Positions 1 through 10,714 of a stretch of DNA of 46,089 nucleotides are shown one piece after another. This stretch comes from Bondarzewia mesenterica. Taxonomy: Eukaryota > Basidiomycota > Agaricomycetes > Russulales > Bondarzewiaceae. Positions within the stretch are counted from its first letter, which is position 1. Every line of letters starts with the position of its first letter. The notes under the pieces were generated by a model. It saw only the letters and a program-made list of their open reading frames with translations, searched no databases and was not told the origin of the DNA. Location of the stretch: positions 1-46,089 of the forward strand of contig SGPL01000255.1 of assembly GCA_004802705.1 (NCBI GenBank), in the 5' to 3' direction. Position numbers and translations under genes: made by a program.

Positions 1-2219
1 GGCGGGGGCTGGTACCCGAACGGCTGCACGGCGTCGAGCCCTTGATAGTGCAGCGGCGGGAGCATCACGGCGCGGGTTGCGGCGGATACATCGACGGCGG
101 TTGCGGACCGGACGAGATCGTCGCAGCGGAATAGGCAGACTCGGGACCCGTCGTCGACGCGCCCACGGGCTTTTGAGGAATGGGCAGGGCGGCGGGCGCA
201 GGCAGCGCGGTCATCGGGGGCGGTACGGCGGCGGGTCCGATGCCGGGCCCTATCGCGTTGGCTTCTTGTCTATTGTTCGTTAGCAGAAGATGTCAGCACA
301 CGGCAGGAGAAGGCGGAAAACGGCACGCACGGTCCGAGACCCTTGGCCCGATGAATGGCGGCAATCTGCTCGTCGAAGTTGACGTTGGTCGAGTACTTGT
401 CGAGCGTGTTCGCCTTGGACGCGGTGTGTCCGTCCCACACCACCTTTTCCCGCTCCTTCCGCCGCTCCTTCTCTTCCTCCTCTTCCCGCTTCCGCCGCTC
501 CTCGTCCGCCTCGGCACCAAAAATGTCCACGCGCGTCCGCGCCAGGTTTTTGAGCGACGACACCACGTTCGCGCCCCGCAGCAGCTCCGAGGCCTGCGCC
601 TTGCGGTGCTCGAGAGCGTCGCGTTGGGATTTCCACCGTGGGTCGAGCAGCTCGATACGCATATGCTCCTGCAGCTCGTTCACTGGGACTTGTTGTCCGC
701 AAATATTACACGTCGTCATTGCGACCTTGCTCTTCGTCGGACCAACTGATACAGTCAGGCTTGGTCAGCAGCTTCATGAGCAAAACAGACGAGAAACTCA
801 CTCTTTGGCACGTAGTCCGTCCGAATCTTCATCGGCCCACCAGCCTCAAGAGAACTGGCCTGGATAGCCCGTGCCCTCTCCAATTCCCTCTGCCTCTCCT
901 CTTCCTCCTTCCGCTTCCGCTCGTTCACCTCTGCATCCTCCTCGTCGCTCTCCTCCATCATCGCATCCTCACCAGCACCGGCAGTACCCACAGCAGTCGC
1001 AGCCTCTGCTTCGGCTGCAGCCTGACGCGCCCGATGAGCCTCCACATCCTCAGCCGTCGTCTCCATGACCATGGCCGCCATCCGTTTCTGCGCCAGTGTC
1101 ATATTTTCCACTTCCTGCACGCTCATCGGGGGTGGCAGCTCAGAAGCAGCATCAGCAGCGGTAAACTCGATAGTCTGAACGATGGCATAGTCGTGCCAGT
1201 CAATCTCAGCAAACGATTCTACAAATTGAAAAGCGAAAACGTTGAGTATAACTTTGAACGCGAAGACGCAACGAAGGTACGCACTGCGCTCAGATTCCTT
1301 ATCGTCCTCCCTCTTCTTTTCCTGATCGCGCTTCCTCTGCTCCCATTTGGCATGTTTTCGTGCGTCTTCCAGCATCTCCCACTTTGCACCCTCCTGCGAC
1401 CGTTCCTTCAGCTGATCCAGCATCTCCTGGCTCGGCAGCAGCACCTTCGTATACTGCTCGATGAGCTGGTTAAAGTAACCGAACAGCGAGTGTGTCGGCT
1501 TGAGGAAGTCGAATTGGTAGTTCCGACCTTCTTTTACGGAGAGCGCATTGAGGAACGAGCGACCCCGGCGCGCAGTGAAGAGCGCCGTCAGTTTCATGAT
1601 ATCTCTGTAATATCCATCGCAGAGATCAAACAAACGTCTCATGATGAGCGAGCGAACAGCAAAAAAATGAAATGGGATGGGGAAGGAACACTCACAAGTC
1701 GATAGCGCTGATATTGGGCAAGTCGAGGATGAACTCGGGCTGTGGTGGCTCCTTGCCAACGTCCTCCTCGACCTTTTCCACCGGTTTCTCCTCTTCCTTT
1801 CCCTCCTTTGCCGTAATCTCCTCATCCAACTCCCCACGCACGACCTTGTCCATGCGGTGCCTGTAATAAGCATGATAAGGGTCGGCCGGGTTGAGGAACG
1901 AGAACTTGGGGTCCTGACGCTGGTTCTCGCGAATCTTATCCTCAAACTGCGGTGGGTTGGCCGAGCGCGCAACGAACAGAGCTGTCCTGTCAATGATAGC
2001 TATAAAAAAATTGATAAGACGCAGAGAAACCGTCAGTACGGAGAAGAGATCATAATCGTGGTAGGGAGGGATCGCACATTTGACCTCGGGAGGTGGAAGG
2101 ATGAGTCCGCTCGTGAACTTCAAATAGCCGTGGGTGTCACTGGCCAAAATGCCTCCACCGTGGACGGCGTGGCCGTTCATGGGAGGCGGGGTGGGTGTTG
2201 CGACGAGTATTCCGTCCAT
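1..2219 (-). CDS. SF3A1: Splicing factor 3A subunit 1 (SF3A1/Prp21-like), 3' end beyond the window
   Basis: Known role: SF3A1 is the scaffold of the SF3a part of U2 snRNP and acts in pre-spliceosome assembly in the nucleus. Model (minus strand): 2078-2219, 1696-1999, 1285-1604, 802-1218, 331-745, and from 269 leftwards. The start ATG at 2219 opens a short tail. Two SURP modules follow: the first from about residue 48 (frame resumes with IIDRTALFVAR, then DPYHAYYRHRMD), the second at the start of exon 3. Exon 4 begins with the conserved IDWHDYAIVQT segment, then a charged coiled region. Exon 5 holds TTCNICGQQVP, typical of the family. The end is proline-rich, and an in-frame TGA appears at 65-67; the C-terminal ubiquitin-like domain of the family would lie off the left edge. 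Either an intron starts near 68 (donor GTGATG), or a base is missing here. It shares a 125 bp promoter with MRPL31. Confidence 0.95.
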
Positions 2220-2344
2220 CGTCGTGGTGGTTGGTGTCAGAAAGAGTGAGCCTGCAGCCGTGGGAACATCGGCCTAATATCGACTCTGTTCTGAGAGCCC
2301 CCGAGACGCACGTGACCACTTCTCTCTTCACCGCACAGGATATC

Positions 2345-2829
2345 ATGTTCGGCGCATTCAGGGCGACTTCGCCCGTCAATGTAGGTCTACTGTGGTGAGT
2401 GAATGTGGTACAGACGAGTCGTACAGAGGGCCTGAGTCAATTTGTACAGGAAAACACCATGGCGGCTGTCGAGGACCCGCAAGGCAAATGTTAGGTCGCG
2501 CTTGAAGAAGGTGGATGCGGTTATTGAAGCTGTGAGGGCCAGTGGGGTTGAGTGTTCTGCACTGGTGCTTTTTTTTTTCTTTTTCGTGTGGACGTAGATG
2601 AGCATGCGCTTATACACGTCACAGGTGAGAGCGCTGGAGCTCCCCAAGGAACACGAGATGGCCCCGAAAGACAAGTATACCGTCTTCTCTCCACACGACC
2701 GGAATTATCGCAAAGGTATCCACAAAGTGCCCAAGTACACTCGAGTAAGCACATCTTCTGATGCCTTGTGCCAATCTCAACTCATTATTCCTGTAGTTAA
2801 CACACAGAGTGAATCCCAAAGGTTTCTAG
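2345..2829 (+). CDS. MRPL31: Mitochondrial large ribosomal subunit protein mL60 (MRPL31)
   Basis: Structural protein of the fungal mitochondrial large ribosomal subunit. Exons 2345-2394, 2450-2564, 2625-2744 and 2797-2829 give 105 residues. The N-terminus MFGAFRATSPVNVGLLWKTP and the C-terminal block PKDKYTVFSPHDRNYRKGIH followed by KVPKYTR and RVNPKGF are diagnostic of the family, and the length fits. The chosen ATG is the first residue of the conserved N-terminus; an upstream in-frame ATG at 2195 would read into SF3A1. The second donor (GTGCTT followed by a T tract) is poor, but the frame and alignment require it. All three introns are under 65 bp. The stop lies 96 bp from the convergent CMS1 stop. 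Confidence 0.93.
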
Positions 2830-2925
2830 ATTACTCGTACTGCTGCCCTCGTGATATAATTCTGCAGCCTACGTCAGCCGCTGAGGCAAAAAATATGTAT
2901 GAGCTCCTCATCTGCTGATGGTGGG

Positions 2926-4053
2926 CTAAAAGAGTACAATCTGAATCTTTCCAGCCTGGATGGCCGAAACAACCTGTGGTGCGCCTAGCACCGTTTTGAA
3001 CACCTCGTCTCGCGTCTCGGGGATATCGAGGAGCGAGCGCTTCTTCGTATCTCGATAACTGACATCGAGCATGATGTGAGTGAGGGCCGACACGGACAGC
3101 GCGTCTAAACCGCGACGTATTTCAGTCCGTTGAGCTTTTATTTACGAAGAAACGCATCGGACTCACCAGTATCGCAGAGTAGTTTGCCGACCCTGCCCGG
3201 AGTACCCACAGCAGTTCCGACCTTGGTCTTCTTGAGATACGCGACGTGCTCGTCCAACTTGAAGTGCTTCGCAAAGAGTTTCGCAACGTCGCGCCCTTGT
3301 CACCCCGCAACGTCTTGCTCTTGAGAGTTCGGGTCAAGTGCGCGACGCGCAAAGCTGCCCCAGTCAGAAAGAGAAGTGTGGGTGCCCCAGGAGACTTGGT
3401 TCTCTGAGACAAGCGTGTATGAAGTGTTGGAACCACTGCAGAGGGAGTCGGCACGCAAGGAAGGACTGAGGGGGGCGCTACACACCTTGAACTATAAAAT
3501 CCACTAAATTGTCCAAATTCCTCGATCCCGTCCATGCGGTCGTGTCCGCTATGGAACTCTCTGCCTAGATGTCAATATCAGAACGCCTCCCAACTATGGA
3601 GCAGAAATGAACATGCCTGGTATCTGCCTGTCCTGCAACTCGATGGCGGACATTTTTGGAAATGCTTTGGCCTGCATAGCAGCTAGGTATTCGGCCAGGT
3701 TGGTCGGGGGTTGAGCAGCGACAGAGAGTTGCTCTTCTGGCTCCATAGCCTCTGCTAGCTTTCGTTTCTATATGCGTAGTTGCGCATGGAGAACTGTGGC
3801 ACGGTTATAGACAGCGAAAAAGACTCACCTTGAGTTTTCTCTCCTTCTCCTTCTCTCTCCGCTTGCGCTTCTTTTGTATCAAAGGTTTTTGATCTTCCAC
3901 CCTATTCTCGTCCTCGTCCCCGTCCTCGTCGGCGCTGAGAAGCTTGACTATGTCGTCAGCATCGCCTACCAGCGAGATTTCGTCGTCGTCAGACAATGCG
4001 ACGATGTCGTCCGGAACAAAGTCGTCGTCCAAGTCGTCGCCGTGCTGAGACAT
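2926..4053 (-). CDS. CMS1: Cms1-like 90S pre-ribosome (U3 processome) protein, with one apparent frame break
   Basis: Cms1/CMSS1 proteins associate with the U3-containing 90S pre-ribosome in the nucleolus. Exons: 3829-4053, 3617-3767, 3486-3560, 3167-3435, 2926-3104. The N-terminus is acidic (many D/E) and followed by a basic KKRKRREKEKERKLK stretch. The conserved core follows: LAEYLAAMQAKAFPKMSAIE, GAPTLLFLTGAALRVA, VAKLFAKHFKLDEH, VGTPGRVGKLL, then THIMLDVSYRDTKKRSLLDI. Intron 2 has a GC donor (CAG|GCATGT). Within exon 4 the reading frame must gain one base near 3289-3300, between AAGGGC and GCGACG on the minus strand, to join two well-conserved halves; with that base the protein is 299 residues, the normal family size. 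Without it translation ends early at 3122. The last intron is taken as 3105-3166, though a shorter acceptor exists. Confidence 0.87.
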
Positions 4054-4470
4054 TTCAGAGGTTTGTTGAGGTGAAGGATAGCGTTGGGGACAGGCTGACG
4101 CCGGGATGGGCGGAGTGGGCGGAGAGGCCGGCCGATGCCGGTCACGGGCACAGCCACGGAATACCGAGGGAGCTGCTAGAGTTGTAACCGAAAAGCAAGG
4201 TGGTCCTCGCTCTTGCGACACCAACTACGGGGCCCTCAGGTCATGCCCTTCTCTCTCGACAATATCCTATCCCTCCCCCACCTGTCTTGTGTCCTCCGTG
4301 TCTTTGAGAACTTACCCCCCTTCGCGTTTGCTTCTGTTTTCGCTGCTCTTGCTGCTTTTGTCCTCTTTGCTCGATGGTGCACGTCTCCATCTAGACTAGA
4401 CAACAAGACCAGTTCTCCATCAGCACCGCTTCCCACACCTTCAGACCGACCGACCTCAGTTCTTGCCACC
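4054..4470. promoter_or_regulatory. Divergent promoter region of CMS1 and the ERI1-like gene
   Basis: This 417 bp stretch separates two divergently transcribed genes. The plus-strand half (from 4243) stays open in frame with the exonuclease downstream and would add a hydrophobic, possibly membrane-spanning segment if translation began at the ATG at 4243. That ATG has a G at -3, whereas the ATG at 4471 has a perfect CCACC context, so I treat the interval as 5' UTR and promoter. No TATA box was noticed. Confidence 0.4.
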
Positions 4471-5711
4471 ATGTTTTCTGTCATGAAACCTCGTCCAAAT
4501 CCTTTGGCTGCTAATTTTATTCGCGCCATCCCCGGAAACGCCGCTACCATGATTCCAGATGCACGAGAGATGGCGACGGTGGCCCCGGAGCCTCTGTCCG
4601 TCCTTACACACCAGACATACGATGCCTTCCTTGTTTTAGACGTGGAGGCAACCTGTTTGCAGGGAACCGACTTCCAATGGCCGAATGAAATTATAGTGCG
4701 TGTCACTATCTGGGCGTTCTTGCCTGTCGTGTGATAAGAAAGCGTTGACTCATTCGTCCTTAAGGAATGGCCGGTCTGTCTTCTCAAATGGACCGACAAA
4801 GATAAGGGGGGCCTTGCAAGCAGACTCCAGATTGTCGACGAGTTCAGGAGCTTTGTGAGACCTACCTGGCGTCCCATACTTTCAGAATTTTGCACGGCGC
4901 TTACTGGTATCACGCAAGTCAGTACCTCCCACTCCGCCCCCCTTCTTCATTCTCTTATGTACATATCCGCCGTCCATGCATCACATGTTTAGGAACAAGT
5001 CGACGATGCGCCACTCTTCCCCCAAGTTGCCGAGATGTTTGCACACTTTCTTGCCAAAAATGGCCTTATCCATCCAGAGACAGGCGAGCGTCTCGTGAGG
5101 TTCTGCTGGTGTACTGACGGCCCGTTCGATGTGCGAGACTTTGTTGTGAAGCAATGCTTCATTTCCAAGGTTGGTTCCCACGCACCGTGTACCTACCACG
5201 TATGTACCGAATCTATCACTCGAAACAGATGCAGATGCCCTGGTGGATTCGAGGGGACGTCATGGATGTTCGCAAAGTGGTAAGCAGATGGCAAGAAGTG
5301 AAGCAAGCACAAGCGAAGAAAGTAAGTCATCTCACCTCCGTTTTGTCAAATTTCTGCTTATATCATTGTGTTCGAATCGCTCACTCCACACTTTGTCTTA
5401 GCCGTTGTTCCCTCGAAGGCTGTCGCTCAACATCGCAGGCCAACTTCGGGCCCTTGGTCTTGCGCCATTCGAAGGCAGAGAGCACAGTGGGATTGACGTC
5501 AGTCCACGCACATATTTCGTGCTTCATGTTCGCCGCGACTAACCGTTTTCTGTGACTCCCGTTTCAGGATGCCCGCAATATCTCTCGAATTGTCACGGAG
5601 CTCGCACGGCGGGGTTTCTATTTGGAGCCAAATACTTCCATCCACCCAGGCCGGCGGTGGGCCTGGATGGGAAAGTCTGGCCAGATCATCGAGGATTATT
5701 GTTTGACTTGA
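4471..5711 (+). CDS. ERI1: ERI1-like 3'-5' exoribonuclease (DEDDh family)
   Basis: Family role: ERI1/3'hExo enzymes trim 3' ends of small RNAs, histone mRNA stem-loops and 5.8S rRNA. Exons 4471-4695, 4765-4917, 4993-5169, 5229-5321, 5402-5497 and 5568-5711 give 295 residues. Metal-binding residues are visible: D57 and E59 in LVLDVEATC, D168 in CTDGPFDVRDF, H244 and D249 in HSGIDDARN, the DEDDh signature. WPNEII/EWPV after motif I and NIAGQLRALGL before motif III also fit ERI1. The SAP domain of animal ERI1 is absent. The start was chosen for its CCACCATG context; an in-frame ATG at 4243 would add 76 residues including a hydrophobic run. The exon 4 acceptor could also lie 6 bp downstream. Function in a fungal RNAi or rRNA pathway is inference from family. 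Confidence 0.92.
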
Positions 5712-6657
5712 GAGTTGCTCCTCGGCTTTGCAGTTTTCATCCTTTATTTCCAGACTCGTCGCTTCCGCATTTCACCGTTCTCGTATGTTCACCGTGTTTG
5801 TAGTTTGTCCATGGAGTTGCCTGATTTTTTTTTCTACTTCCATGTTATCCGTGGTCCGGTTTTTTCTCTATATATATATCCTGTGCTGCCACGCTCCGCC
5901 GTGACCCGTCGATCTACCTATGCTGCTTTTTGATAGTATGTACCCGCGCATGTAGCCTCGTCGGTCCGAGGCGCACGACCTGCAATACCCACTCATTTCA
6001 CGATAAACACACCTCCCCCTTCCATCTGATTTTCCCATGGCCATTTGCCCAATGAGGCCTTCTCTTGGCTTTTGCATTTTAGAGCTCGGTCGAGCTGTGT
6101 CCTCCCACATGGCGAATTCTGCAAGTTCGTTCCTAGACTGCTCAAAGGGGCTCGCATTCGCCTGGTCTAGAGTGAGGTTCCTGTATCCGAGCGCGCCTTC
6201 CATTCCGAAGCTGATCACTCCCATAATGCTATCGTACCGAGGAGGTACGTAAGTCTGCCTCACTCGTTCACTTCCCTTCGCACGCTGGCATTCGTCTGTC
6301 AATCAACCAATCCACATGCCGCCAATTCGTCAGTGCTCCTCATGCTTGGTACAGGGTCGCAGACCTGTCAATTACGGTACAAAGGGATTGGTAGGAAAGA
6401 TATCGTGGATGGCATCCCGAGAAGGGATGCCACATGCACTACGAGGCGTAACTTATCGTCCCCTAAATCGTCACCCACAAAAAAGATACACAAAAAAAAA
6501 CCCTGTGAATACAAAAAAGTGAACTAGAGGTGAACTAGGAGTGAATAGTGGGGGGTTTTCTAGCCGTGTGTCGTATTGATGTGGTCCTCAGACGCCGGGG
6601 ACTGTCTATGAATAAATGAGAGAAATCGTGCGAAGGACGTCACGCAAGGAGACATGT
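5712..6657. other. Intergenic region between convergent ERI1-like and TmpA-like genes
   Basis: No gene was recognised in these 946 bp. There is a 144-codon minus-strand ORF (5868-6302) without recognisable motifs; its middle part (about 6010-6250) reads protein-like but I cannot support it as a gene. A perfect 9-bp inverted repeat with a 5-nt loop sits at 6410-6432 (TGGCATCCC, loop GAGAA, GGGATGCCA). The stretch 6460-6540 is A-rich and probably 3' UTR. Confidence 0.4.
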
Positions 6658-8937
6658 TCACTGGTGAGAAAAGGGAAAATAAAGCAGGCCGCAATCAGTG
6701 AGAAAGCCACGAGGAACCAAGACGACGGATCTGCTCACGAAATCCCACAGCGTTCCGAAAGCGTTGATGCCAGCTTCTTTACAGCCTTGCATGATCTCCG
6801 AGTTGCCGTTGTAGTTCGACGTGATAAACACGACTGCCGCGACAAACACGATGAGATGGATGAGGGGACACGGGTGGTACAAGCATACCTTCGGCTCCCC
6901 ATGAGGCGTAGACCTCCTTGACGAGCTTCATCGTGTCGGGCCTCCCACCTTTGAGTTTACTGTCCCACAAGATCAGACGCTCGGGTCCAAGATGACGGTG
7001 GATCAGCCCGCTAATGGTGGGCCCGAATGTCTTTTCCTGATCCGAGCCTGCCGTGCGGGGTTCCGTCAGCAGATGTTTCCTTCTCGAACAATGACGCCGG
7101 CCTCGATCAACCAAGCAAAAAAGGCCGCGGTACGCACCTATCCAGATAAGGAACCTGATAATGCGAGATATCAGGTCCCGAGGATGTGTGAGAGGGATGC
7201 GGAGGGGCTCACCAATTGGGAGACTGCAGGCAGGTGGAGAGGGCTGCGCCTATCCCGGTCCCTGTGCATACCCGGATGCCCCGCTTGTACAGGGTGGACG
7301 TATTGGACACTCCGGCGAACTGGAGTGGGATATCGATGAGTTCACGGAGGGGAAGGAATGAAGCTGAGTGGTGCGCACCTTCAGCTCCCGAGTCCAGATC
7401 GTTTTTGGTGGGTCGTTGACGAGGCTCCGAGTGAAGTCACCTATTCGACAGTCAAAATGCCATCACATGGCTCTGACGAATCAAGCTCACCTTGCACACC
7501 ACAGATCAAATAATGATACTTCGCGTGGGTGCCCTCGCTGAAAATAGTAAAGTGTGAGATAAATCGTCACTCGCGGCAAGTCTTACGTCCACTCACGAAA
7601 TGATGCCGAAGGCGTGGTACTCCATGATCGAAGAGCGAGAAATACGTCCGAGGAGCCCCTGTTGCATACCACGCTCGAAGCGGACAATGGCGACCTTGGG
7701 AGAAGGCTGATGGATCAGATGCATGAGTGTCAGTATGCCATGATAAGCCCAATTTAAATGAAAACTGACCAGCTCGATGTCAATGGGAACTTCTCGGACG
7801 CACAACCATGGGAGGATAATGCTAGACACCATCGGATGAATGGTTCCTGATAAGAGAACATTGGAGGACACGCTTACAAAGTCGTCATGCCCATCGCAAA
7901 CCAGAAATCTTGCTGCCGAACAATGTGCGTGCCGCTCAAGTTCCATGTCTGAGTCTCCAAGTTATACGAGTCACCGAGAATTGTGAATACCCCTGCGAAA
8001 AGGATGACATCAGACGGGCAAGATGCGGTACAGAACAGTCGCGCCTTACAGGTGAACAGGAGTCCAAGCCAACCAGCGAAGCGGTGATGGCGCTCGAATA
8101 CGCTGTGAAGATATTAGCATCAGAATACAGACCTTCAGAAAATTTTCTCACTTATGATACGAGTTGCGAACCCAGGGGAATGCGCTCAACGCACTGAAGA
8201 TGACGGTGAGGTTCGTGACCGTGCCCAGAACCAAGATGGCGTCGTGGTTGATTCGATGGTTGCGGAAATTGTTCACCACCTTCAACGCAAGCCAACATAC
8301 TCCAGAGATTGCACAGCCACTGTGAATGCCGCCGAGATGCTGAAGGACGGACGTGCAGCCTAGACGCCACCATATTGGCGACCACTATGCGCCCAACAAT
8401 CCTCGTCGTCAGGAAGAAATAGCGGTTGGAAACCTTCAAAACGCACCTTGGCGAAGCAGGTGTTCACAAACAAATAGAGCAGGCGGCCGAAAACTTCATT
8501 TCGCATGAGGATGGCGAAATTCAGATTCGCTAATGCCATGGCGCCATTATACCTAACGGCGTATGGCCAGTGACCTGAAGCAGCGAGGCCGATGCCGATC
8601 ATGTTCAAGCTGAACGTGAAGGTGAAGAGCTTCCTGTGGTACAAATGCATGATAGGTCAATTTCGGTCAACTCATCGCATGAGAGTACGCACCTGTAGGT
8701 GTTGAACCACAACTGCCAAAGAATCCACTTGGACACCTTTTTCTTCTTCTTGACAGGTTTGGACGCAGGCTTTGTTGGCGCTGGCGTCACCTCCTTAGCG
8801 GTGACCTTGGTCAAGTCCCCATTCTTCTCGTCCTTGTAATCCAGAGAGACGACCGCCATCTGCTGAGGATCCGTTTGGAGGGTACCCTTCTCCGCATCGT
8901 CGTAGGCGGGAGCAGCTCCTTCGGCTTTCACGGACAT
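6658..8937 (-). CDS. TmpA-like integral membrane oxidoreductase (also found as the C-terminal part of NRPS-like enzymes)
   Basis: Fourteen exons: 8693-8937, 8447-8633, 8152-8384, 8050-8102, 7878-7992, 7770-7821, 7597-7706, 7491-7537, 7379-7440, 7213-7319, 7138-7154 (17 nt), 6889-7047, 6739-6833, 6658-6660; 494 residues. A hydrophilic Lys-rich N-terminus (KKKKK near residue 65) precedes several hydrophobic segments, with conserved CTSVLQHLGGIHSGC and YHNVFERHHRFAGW. The second half is ferredoxin-reductase-like: FERGMQQGLLGRISRSSIME, YHYLICGVQGDFTRSL, GIRVCTGTGIGAAL, and the family end FGTLWDF. A. nidulans TmpA is a membrane flavoprotein affecting conidiation; the substrate here is unknown. In the preferred model only the TGA lies in the last exon; retaining the 78 bp final intron would add 26 residues in frame with the same stop. 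The exon 2/3 and 5/6 junctions were chosen by frame and similarity. Confidence 0.85.
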
Positions 8938-10714
8938 GGATAACCAGAATGAAGCTATTCAGGTAGGGATGTCGTCTGGAATGAGGCCGCTACGGAGTGG
9001 GACAGGAGTGACTGTCGGGGGGTACCGGTAGGGGGTGCTGGAAAAGAGTATCATTCCCGCATCCTCTTATGCTCTGGAGGGCGTCTCCACGCGGGAGCGG
9101 TGCTGTGGGATAAAGGCACTTCATGTAAGTATAACTCCATGTGTCAGTGGAGGAAAGAAGAGTATCAAACAAACTGGTCACCCCAGATCCGTGGCTAGGG
9201 AAAGTGAAGTGTGGTATCTATGGATGTGTCCACTCGGTCCCATAGCATCCGACTAGGGGCTCTTCGAAATAGCATAAACGTACATTCCGACAGGGCGATA
9301 GCACACAGATGCGTGTGATTTGCTATTCAAACTCGCCCACCCCTGTAAATGGGCTTCCTATGAATCTCAGTGTAGGCCATTCGGAAAAGATGGAATAACA
9401 ATGAATGGAAGATTACCTGCTGTTTTCGGCCCTCGAACCGGTCCATGTCACAAATTTTCAACGCCACCGGAATGTTCTGCGATGTCATTATGTATTCTTT
9501 CAGCATTTACAAGCTGATTTACATATATCGGCTCTGTCCCAGAGAAATGCAGCCAAGGGAAAACATTTCCCCGATTTTGAATGATATCCGACTCGCGCGC
9601 TGGACATTTGTATGAAGACTTACAGGAAGGAAAAAAGCATGCATGCACCATGCATCGCACGAAGCTGGCATCCGCATGCCGTTACGGCAGGCACTTGATA
9701 GAGAGCGTCGGAAAGCACTGAGAAAAGCATACCACGGACTATCGATAACTCACATTCCTTTTCAAGTATGACAGGTCCACGCATGAGCATCAATCACAAG
9801 GTGAGCTCCTCCTTCCCTCTCCTTCCTCGTATTTGATGTACGACCCGGAATGCGCATCCCGATCAAGTAATTGTTTCTGTCAATCATAAGCTCCTGTAAC
9901 TTGGCCACGTACGTGGTGTAGATTGGGCGACACCCTGTAGTGGTGCAGCACAGTAAGCCGGGGGAATCTCCTTGCCGATACCAAGGCCATTTCCTCGCAG
10001 CAGGGGGGCGCTTCGTCTTCGTATGTTGCCAGTCACCGCAGTGGCGAAACGTAGAAAATGTCTCCGTTGGTCCCGGACAAGGAAAATCGATCCGAATTAA
10101 TGATTGGTAGACCGGCACCGGCACCATGAAACAGGCACCGGAGCCTGGGTTTGCATAACGTCACAGGTAGTCGACATGAGTCGATCTTCAATGGAACTTC
10201 CAAGTACCGTGCATACAGTATGTAGTTCTAAGGCTGTAAAAGCAAGTCAATCCTACACTTGGTTACAGAAGACACTGTCTCAGCTTCAACGATTGTGGGT
10301 TTGGACCGTCGAACGAGGACTAGTTTGGAGGCGAAAGAGCGGTTCCGAACGCCACAACGACTGAGAGTCGTGGGATGTGCTGGGAAACTGCTGACCGGAA
10401 CGTTGAGATCGACACCACATCGCGGTAATGCACTTACCACCACCCAGGACACCGAGTTTGTGTACAGATATCGAGCACACATAGATTCCACGTAGGTCCG
10501 ACAAGTATGCCAATTTGACGCATGTGACCATTCAGGCCGATGGGGCCTGCGTCACTGAATGGGTATTACATCAATTCCATGTTGCAATAAGTTGCAAAGA
10601 AGCCGCATAACGACGAAAGAAAGATCGTAGGACGAACGCGGATAGAAAATCAGAATACAACAGAAAATGAGACAACCAAGCTTCGAGGAAATACAAGTGA
10701 TTAAGCCGGATATA
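8938..10714. other. Gene-poor region upstream of the TmpA-like gene
   Basis: This 1.78 kb lies between the start of the TmpA-like gene and the NDC80 stop, both on the minus strand. The longest ORF is a 121-codon minus-strand frame (9762-10127) with no recognised motif and no supporting splice pattern; a set of 70-90 codon ORFs around 10230-10530 overlaps on both strands. I found no RNA gene and no transposon signature. The right part probably holds the NDC80 3' UTR and the left part the promoter of the oxidoreductase. Confidence 0.4.

Noticed and set aside
1..1705. Long ORFs on the plus strand opposite SF3A1 (for example 638-1705 and 180-749)
   Set aside because: They are antisense shadows; the minus strand carries a conserved, spliced SF3A1 and the plus frames lack any family signal.
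5868..6302. 144-codon minus-strand ORF as a gene
   Set aside because: Partly protein-like, but no family match and its 3' end runs into low-complexity sequence; left as a note in the intergenic entry.
9762..10127. 121-codon minus-strand ORF as a gene
   Set aside because: No recognisable motif, no consistent splice neighbours, and composition not distinct from chance ORFs in this region.
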